DNA of 14,828 nt, taken from the NCBI GenBank assembly GCA_900550925.1, contig URTU01000045.1:1-14828 (forward strand). The letters are read 5' to 3'. The position numbers and the translations under genes were made by a program. Under the pieces are notes generated by a model, which had not been told where the DNA came from, made no database searches, and worked only from the letters and a program-made list of their open reading frames with translations. Positions 6,817 to 14,828 of this stretch are shown here, piece after piece. This DNA comes from an uncultured Alistipes sp. GTDB lineage: Bacteria; Bacteroidota; Bacteroidia; Bacteroidales; Rikenellaceae. The first letter of the stretch is position 1. Each line of letters starts with the position of its first letter.

Positions 6817-6857
6817 AAAAAAACCGGATGCCGGCAAAACCATCTCACCGACATCCG
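6817..6857 (-). terminator. Intrinsic terminator closing the metH-metF-M20-rnr unit
   Basis: Read on the minus strand, CGGATGTCGG (6857-6848) pairs with CCGGCATCCG (6834-6825) with one G-U pair and a 13-nt loop. A G and seven T (6823-6817) follow. It lies about 120 bases beyond the rnr stop codon, so the transcript has a long 3' tail. Confidence 0.85.
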
Positions 6858-6979
6858 ATCAATTACGTTAACGACAAACGCTCTGTCCCGACCGAGCTAC
6901 CGTAAACAGCGCCGCCACAAACGGCCCATCTACACATAACCAACGCACTGACACTCGCAGCGTTCAGCCGCCATCCCGC

Positions 6980-9238
6980 CTACCGCCGTCCCTTGCGGCC
7001 GCGCGGATCCTTGCGATAAATCTTGTCATCCAACGCCACAAGCGGCCGGCGCTCGATATCCGTCCGGAGACCGCTCTTGAGATCGATCGCATACAGCAGG
7101 TCGAAATCGAGCTGCTTGCGCGCCAGGTCGGCCCGACGGACCTTCACATGCACCTTGTCGCCCAACGTCATACGGCGGTTCGAAGTCTGTCCGATAACTG
7201 CATACAGCGCCTCGTCGAAACGGTAGACATCGTCGCGCATCTCCTTCAGCGATACCATACCCTCGATATGCAGGTCGTCCAGCTCGACATAAATACCCCA
7301 CTCCGTAAGGCTCGAAATATGACCGTCGAACTCCTGGCCGATCTTGTCGGACATATACTCGACCATCTTGTACTTGATCGACGACCGTTCGGCTTCGGCC
7401 GCTATCACCTCGCGTTCGGAGGCATGCTCGCACAGCTTCTCGTAGGCAGCCTTGTCAGGCGACTTCGCCCCAGCCAGGTAACCCGCCAGCAACCGGTGAA
7501 CCATCATGTCCGGATAACGGCGTATGGGCGAGGTGAAGTGGGTATAATAGGGGAATGCCAGACCGTAATGGCCGATATTGTCTGTCGTATAGTATGCCTT
7601 GGCCATCGTCCGCACGGCAAGCGTCGAGATGACATTCTCCTCGACACGCCCCTTTATCTTGTCCATCAGACGGTTCATCGCCTTGGCCACGGCCTTGCCC
7701 TTGTCGGCCTTGAAGAAGTACCCGAAGCGCAGGATGAAACTCTGGAAACGCAACAGCTTGTCACTGTTCGGTTCGTCATGCACACGGTAGACCATCGTCC
7801 TCTGGCCCGACTTGCCGCGCTTACGGCCGACGAACTCCGCAACCTGACGGTTGGCCAGCAGCATGAACTCCTCGATCAGCTGGTTGGCCTCCTTCTGCTC
7901 CTTGAAGTAGACGCCCAGCGGTTTGCCCTTCTCGTCGAGGCGGAACTTGGCCTCCTTGCGGGCAAAACTGATCGCACCGTTGCGGAAACGCTGCGCACGC
8001 ATCTTCTGTGCCAGGCGGTTGAGTGTCAGGATCTCCTCCTTCAGGTCGCCCTCGCCGGTCTCGATCACCTGCTGAGCCTCCTCGTATGTAAAGCGGCGGT
8101 CGGAGTAGATCACCGTCCGGCCGAACCAGCGGTTATGTATCGTCAGATCCTCGTCGATCTCGAACACCGCCGAGAAGCAAAGCGACTCCTCGTGCGGACG
8201 CAGCGAGCAGAGCTCATTCGAAAGGCGTTCGGGCAGCATAGGGACGGTACGGTCTACGAGATATACCGACGTACCGCGCTCCTCGGCCTCGCTGTCGACC
8301 ACATCGCCCGGGTGAACGTAATGGGTTACGTCGGCGATATGCACGCCAACCTCCCAAAGACCGTCAGCAACCTTGCGGATCGAGAGTGCATCGTCGAAAT
8401 CCTTGGCATCGGCCGGGTCGATCGTAAATGTGGTCACGTTGCGGAAATCCCGACGCTCGGCATAATCCTTTGCCGTAATCTCGCCCGGAATTGCCTCGGC
8501 AGCCTGCTCGACCTCCTTTTCGAACTTGTAGGGCAGGTCGTATTCGGCCAGTATGGCGTGCATTTCGGTATCGTTGTCGCCCGTCATGCCCAGCACCTCG
8601 CGGATCTCGCCTACGGGACTCTTGCTGCCCTCGGTCCAGTCGACGACATGTACGATCACCTTGGTATTGTCCTGCAGGTCGGGATACGAACGCTTCGAAA
8701 CATATATGTCCATCGGCACCTTGCGCGAGTCGACCTTCACGAAAATCTGGTGCTCGCTCACCTGGGCTGTTCCCACATACCCTTTCGGATTGCGTTCGAC
8801 AACCTGCGTGATCTCACCCTCGAGTCCTCCGAGCCGCCCCTTGCGCATCACGGCAACCTTCACTCGGTCGCCGTTCAGGGCATTGTGCGTATTGCGCTGG
8901 TGGACGTATATGTCATCCTCCAGCCCCTCGACCTTGACGTAGATCGCTCCCGACGAGACCATATCGGCCACTCCCTCATACTCGGGCAGCGACCGCTGGC
9001 TCAACCGGTATTTCCTGTCGGCCCCCAGCTCGACCGTGCCCTCCGACACCATCGACCGCAAGATCGCCGCCGTCTCGTTACGGCCGTCGCGATCCGCGCC
9101 GCCCGAAACCGCCGCCAGGCTCTTCAACGTAAACTTGCGCCCCGGTTCCGAACGCAATACATTCATGATTATGGCCGAGCGTTCACGTCCTGAGCCATGT
9201 TTGGAACCGCCCTGGTTCCGTTTCTCTTTCGTTGACAT
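6980..9238 (-). CDS. rnr: Ribonuclease R
   Basis: This 752-residue processive 3'-to-5' exoribonuclease degrades structured RNA and takes part in RNA quality control in the cytoplasm. After a basic N-terminal tail comes a winged-helix-like segment (about 20-80), then cold-shock/OB domains (about 95-230; for example DDIYVHQRNTHNALNGDRVKV). The RNB catalytic domain follows (about 265-590), with the acidic metal site IDPADAKDFDDA (273-284; Asp274, 280, 282 and 283) and the late conserved block YTHFTSPIRRYPDMMVHR (565-582). An S1 domain (about 635-715) and a basic tail ending RGRKGRR complete it. Domain order and length are normal for the family. The ATG at 9238 lies 15 bases after the M20 stop codon, and no separate promoter is visible, so it is probably co-transcribed as the last gene of the unit. 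The long open frame on the opposite strand (7148-9193) is a shadow. Confidence 0.96.
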   Translation of the reverse strand: MSTKEKRNQGGSKHGSGRERSAIIMNVLRSEPGRKFTLKSLAAVSGGADRDGRNETAAILRSMVSEGTVELGADRKYRLSQRSLPEYEGVADMVSSGAIYVKVEGLEDDIYVHQRNTHNALNGDRVKVAVMRKGRLGGLEGEITQVVERNPKGYVGTAQVSEHQIFVKVDSRKVPMDIYVSKRSYPDLQDNTKVIVHVVDWTEGSKSPVGEIREVLGMTGDNDTEMHAILAEYDLPYKFEKEVEQAAEAIPGEITAKDYAERRDFRNVTTFTIDPADAKDFDDALSIRKVADGLWEVGVHIADVTHYVHPGDVVDSEAEERGTSVYLVDRTVPMLPERLSNELCSLRPHEESLCFSAVFEIDEDLTIHNRWFGRTVIYSDRRFTYEEAQQVIETGEGDLKEEILTLNRLAQKMRAQRFRNGAISFARKEAKFRLDEKGKPLGVYFKEQKEANQLIEEFMLLANRQVAEFVGRKRGKSGQRTMVYRVHDEPNSDKLLRFQSFILRFGYFFKADKGKAVAKAMNRLMDKIKGRVEENVISTLAVRTMAKAYYTTDNIGHYGLAFPYYTHFTSPIRRYPDMMVHRLLAGYLAGAKSPDKAAYEKLCEHASEREVIAAEAERSSIKYKMVEYMSDKIGQEFDGHISSLTEWGIYVELDDLHIEGMVSLKEMRDDVYRFDEALYAVIGQTSNRRMTLGDKVHVKVRRADLARKQLDFDLLYAIDLKSGLRTDIERRPLVALDDKIYRKDPRGRKGRR

Positions 9239-9253
9239 ATCAATATGCTTGTT

Positions 9254-10486
9254 TTAAATCTCATTAACTGTTTTCATCGCCAGCGCCGTCATCTGAACCA
9301 TTCCGTAGAACAGCGCCCGTTCGTTCGGACAGAAGTGCGGGCTGTGCTGCAACCCCGACTCCATCGGCGACCGGTCGGCGCTGTCGACACCCTCCGCACC
9401 GGCACCCAGCCTGTAAAACAACGACGCATAACGCTGACTGTAAAACCCGAAATCCTCGGAGGTAGTGCGCAGATCAAGGTCGACAATCCGGTCTGCACCC
9501 CAGATCTCCGCCACGCATGAGCGGCCCAGAGCCGTCAGCGCACGGTCATTGACCACCGTCGGATAGCCGTGGCTTATATCGGTTTCGATCTCGACGCCCC
9601 ACTCCCGGCCTGCCGCCTCTGCCGCAGCGATGATCCCGCCGTGCAGCGACCGCCGCAGGGTCTCGTCGAACGTGCGCAGGGTACCTTCCATCCGCACCTC
9701 GTCCGGCACAACATTCGTCGCCCCGTCGGCCACCACGCGCCCAACCGACAGCACCACCGGTGATGCCGGCGTATCGGCCTCATCAGCCATACGCCTCAGC
9801 TCCAGCACAAGCCGTGCCGCCGCCGGAACCGGATCGCGCAACAGGTGACGCATTGCGCCGTGGCCTCCGACACCCTTCACCCGGAACCTCAACTCATCGC
9901 TGGCGGCCATGTAACACCCTTCGCGGAATCCGAAACTCCCGACCGGAAGCCCAACGTCGACATGTTCGCCGATCACGGCCGCAACGTTATATCCTTCGAA
10001 AGGATTTTCGGCCAGGACGAGCGATGCCCCGCCCGGATTCCGCTCCTCGCCGGGCTGGAAAAGCCCCAGGATCCGCCCGCCGAAACGGCACCGGTTTGCC
10101 GACAGGATCTTCAGTACCCCCATCAACACAGCCGTATGCATGTCGTGGCCGCAGGCGTGCATCACGCCCTCGTTTCTCGACCGCCACGGCACATCGACCT
10201 GTTCATGCACCGGCAGTGCATCGATATCCGCCCGCAGCACAACCGTCCGCCCGCTCCCGTTCGAGGCCGTTCCCCCGATCTCAACGAGCGTTCCGGTCCC
10301 TGCCACCGGCCGCCATGCCATGCCGGTCTCATCCAGCAGGCCGCGAATATAATCAGCCGTCCGGTATTCGTGATACGACAGTTCAGGATCGGCATGCAAA
10401 TGGCGGCGCACCCCGACCGTCTCGTTTTCGAGTGCCAAAGCCGCCTCAATGATCCATCCGCAATCCATATCCCCAAACATTTCCAT
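9254..10486 (-). CDS. M20-family metal-dependent amidohydrolase (M20D, N-acyl-amino-acid hydrolase type)
   Basis: This 410-residue cytoplasmic hydrolase has the peptidase M20 fold. Family relatives cleave N-acetyl or other N-acyl groups from amino acids, indole-acetyl conjugates or N-acetyl-diaminopimelate. Seen here: RRHLHADPELSYHE (27-40), LRADIDALPV (84-93), CGHDMH (112-117; Cys112 and His114 as ligands), GEERNPGG (146-153; catalytic and metal Glu), GEH (173-175), the dimerisation-domain motif GGHGAM (207-212) and the C-terminal HSPHF (381-385). No signal peptide is present. The ATG at 10486 shares its A with the metF stop codon (TGATG), which suggests translational coupling and fixes the start. 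An open extension to 10597 would lie inside metF and resembles nothing. The substrate is unknown. Placement with metF and metH hints at, but does not prove, a sulfur amino acid conjugate. Confidence 0.9.
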   Translation of the reverse strand: MEMFGDMDCGWIIEAALALENETVGVRRHLHADPELSYHEYRTADYIRGLLDETGMAWRPVAGTGTLVEIGGTASNGSGRTVVLRADIDALPVHEQVDVPWRSRNEGVMHACGHDMHTAVLMGVLKILSANRCRFGGRILGLFQPGEERNPGGASLVLAENPFEGYNVAAVIGEHVDVGLPVGSFGFREGCYMAASDELRFRVKGVGGHGAMRHLLRDPVPAAARLVLELRRMADEADTPASPVVLSVGRVVADGATNVVPDEVRMEGTLRTFDETLRRSLHGGIIAAAEAAGREWGVEIETDISHGYPTVVNDRALTALGRSCVAEIWGADRIVDLDLRTTSEDFGFYSQRYASLFYRLGAGAEGVDSADRSPMESGLQHSPHFCPNERALFYGMVQMTALAMKTVNEI

Positions 10487-11448
10487 CAGAACACCGCCTT
10501 CACTATACGAGCCACATTGTCGGTCTTGCCCATCGAGTAGAAGTGAACAACGGGGAGGCCCGCCGCCTTCAAGCCGGCAGCCTGCATCGTTGCCCATTCA
10601 ATACCCACCTCGCGGACCGCCCTGTTGTCACGGCAGCGCGACACCTCGTCAACCAGAGCCTGCGGCAGGTCGACATGGAAGGTCTGCGGCAACAGCGTCA
10701 GGTGCGCCACGGTCGAGATAGGCTTGATTCCCGGCACGATCGGCACCGAGATTCCCACCGCACGGCAGCGTTCGATGAACGACAGTATCCGTTCGTTATC
10801 GAAGCACATCTGCGTAACGATATAATCGGCCCCCGCCTCGACCTTGCGTTTCAGGTTCTGCAGGTCGACCTCCGGATTGGCCGCCTCGGCATGCTTCTCG
10901 GGATAGCCTGCCACTCCGATGCAGAACTGCGAATGGTGGCACTCCTCGACCTCGCCGTCGACGAACTCGCCGCGGTTCATCGCCGCGATCTGTGCAACCA
11001 GACCGTCGGCATGGGCATGACCCTCCGGATGGGGCGTAAACCGTTTCTCGCCCTGACGGCTGTCACCGCGCAGAGCAAGCACATTCTCGATCCCCAGGAA
11101 ATCCATGTCGATCAGCGAATCCTCGATATCGTAGCGCGACACGCCGCCGCAAATCAGGTGCGGAACCGCCTCGATGCCGTAGCGCCGCATGATGGCCGCC
11201 GAGATGCCGACCGTTCCGGGCCGGCGGCGTACAATATGCCGCTCAAGAAGACCGTTCTCGCGCTCAACGAGTTTCACATCCTCGCGGTGGCAGGTCACGT
11301 TGATATAGGCCGGATCGTACTCCACAAGCGTATCGATCGCCGAGAAGACCCCCTGTGTCCCGTCGCCCTTGAGCGGTGGAAGTAGTTCGAATGTGAACCG
11401 GGCCCGTCCAGACCGTTCCGCTTCGTTTATCAGTTCGATGACTTTCAT
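10486..11448 (-). CDS. metF: 5,10-methylenetetrahydrofolate reductase
   Basis: This 320-residue FAD enzyme reduces 5,10-methylene-THF to 5-methyl-THF, the methyl donor for MetH. It is a single TIM-barrel domain of normal length. Family landmarks are FTFELLPP (18-25, with the catalytic Glu21), NVTCHRED (50-57), VPHLICGG (95-102), ENVLALRGD (121-129), VAGYPEKHAEA (179-189), KVEAGADYIVTQMCFD (202-217), PIVPGIKP (236-243) and the ending GLPVVHFYSMGKTDN (297-311). The ATG at 11448 lies 46 bases after metH, with an AAAGGAA stretch about 20 bases upstream. Its stop overlaps the start of the M20 gene by one base. Regulation is presumably shared with metH from a promoter outside the window. Confidence 0.97.
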   Translation of the reverse strand: MKVIELINEAERSGRARFTFELLPPLKGDGTQGVFSAIDTLVEYDPAYINVTCHREDVKLVERENGLLERHIVRRRPGTVGISAAIMRRYGIEAVPHLICGGVSRYDIEDSLIDMDFLGIENVLALRGDSRQGEKRFTPHPEGHAHADGLVAQIAAMNRGEFVDGEVEECHHSQFCIGVAGYPEKHAEAANPEVDLQNLKRKVEAGADYIVTQMCFDNERILSFIERCRAVGISVPIVPGIKPISTVAHLTLLPQTFHVDLPQALVDEVSRCRDNRAVREVGIEWATMQAAGLKAAGLPVVHFYSMGKTDNVARIVKAVF

Positions 11449-11494
11449 CTCATTTATATGTTTATTCCTTTTCTATGATCCGTTTTCTACCCTT

Positions 11495-14828
<3,334 letters not shown>

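Noticed and set aside
7148..9193. 681-codon plus-strand open frame
   Set aside because: It is fully antisense to rnr, whose domains and catalytic residues are intact. There is no promoter or recognisable domain.
10487..10597. N-terminal extension of the M20 hydrolase
   Set aside because: The extra 37 residues lie inside metF and do not resemble the family; the TGATG overlap gives a better start at 10486.

Overview
The window looks like chromosomal DNA from a GC-rich member of Bacteroidota, plausibly an Alistipes-like gut bacterium (Rikenellaceae). Three things suggest this. Upstream elements match the Bacteroidota promoter (-33 TTG/TTTG, about 20 nt, -7 TAnnTTTG). Start codons lack clear Shine-Dalgarno sites and sit behind short A-rich leaders. 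The protein set (DUF1343/NamZ, a metallophosphoesterase-PQQ propeller fusion, MetH-MetF, RNase R) fits the phylum. The genus is an inference from composition and gene style.

Layout. (1) 1-497 is noncoding and ends in a good promoter for a DHA2-type 14-helix MFS exporter (498-1910, +). (2) 1911-3127 holds no convincing protein gene. Inside it, a near-perfect promoter (2322-2353) and a strong intrinsic terminator (2829-2862) on the same strand bracket about 500 nt of T-depleted DNA with hairpins near both ends. This is the best candidate for something undescribed: a long noncoding RNA. (3) A divergent pair of exported proteins follows: a NamZ-like exo-N-acetylmuramidase (3128-4327, -) and a calcineurin-like phosphoesterase fused to a PQQ-type beta-propeller (4464-6326, +). 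Each ends in an intrinsic terminator, and the two hairpins have nearly the same 5' arm. (4) 6327-6979 is intergenic between convergent units and contains terminators for both sides. (5) From the right edge leftward runs a compact unit: metH (5' end cut off by the window), metF, an M20 amidohydrolase and rnr. The gaps are 46 nt, a 1-nt stop/start overlap and 15 nt, and an intrinsic terminator lies at 6817-6857.

How the genes work together. MetF makes 5-methyltetrahydrofolate and MetH uses it to remethylate homocysteine, so these two form one pathway. The M20 hydrolase is probably translationally coupled to metF and may release an amino acid or similar product from an N-acyl conjugate; its substrate is not known. 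RNase R may simply share the transcript. NamZ probably acts in peptidoglycan turnover. The partner phosphoesterase-propeller is also predicted to be exported, but its substrate cannot be read from the sequence.
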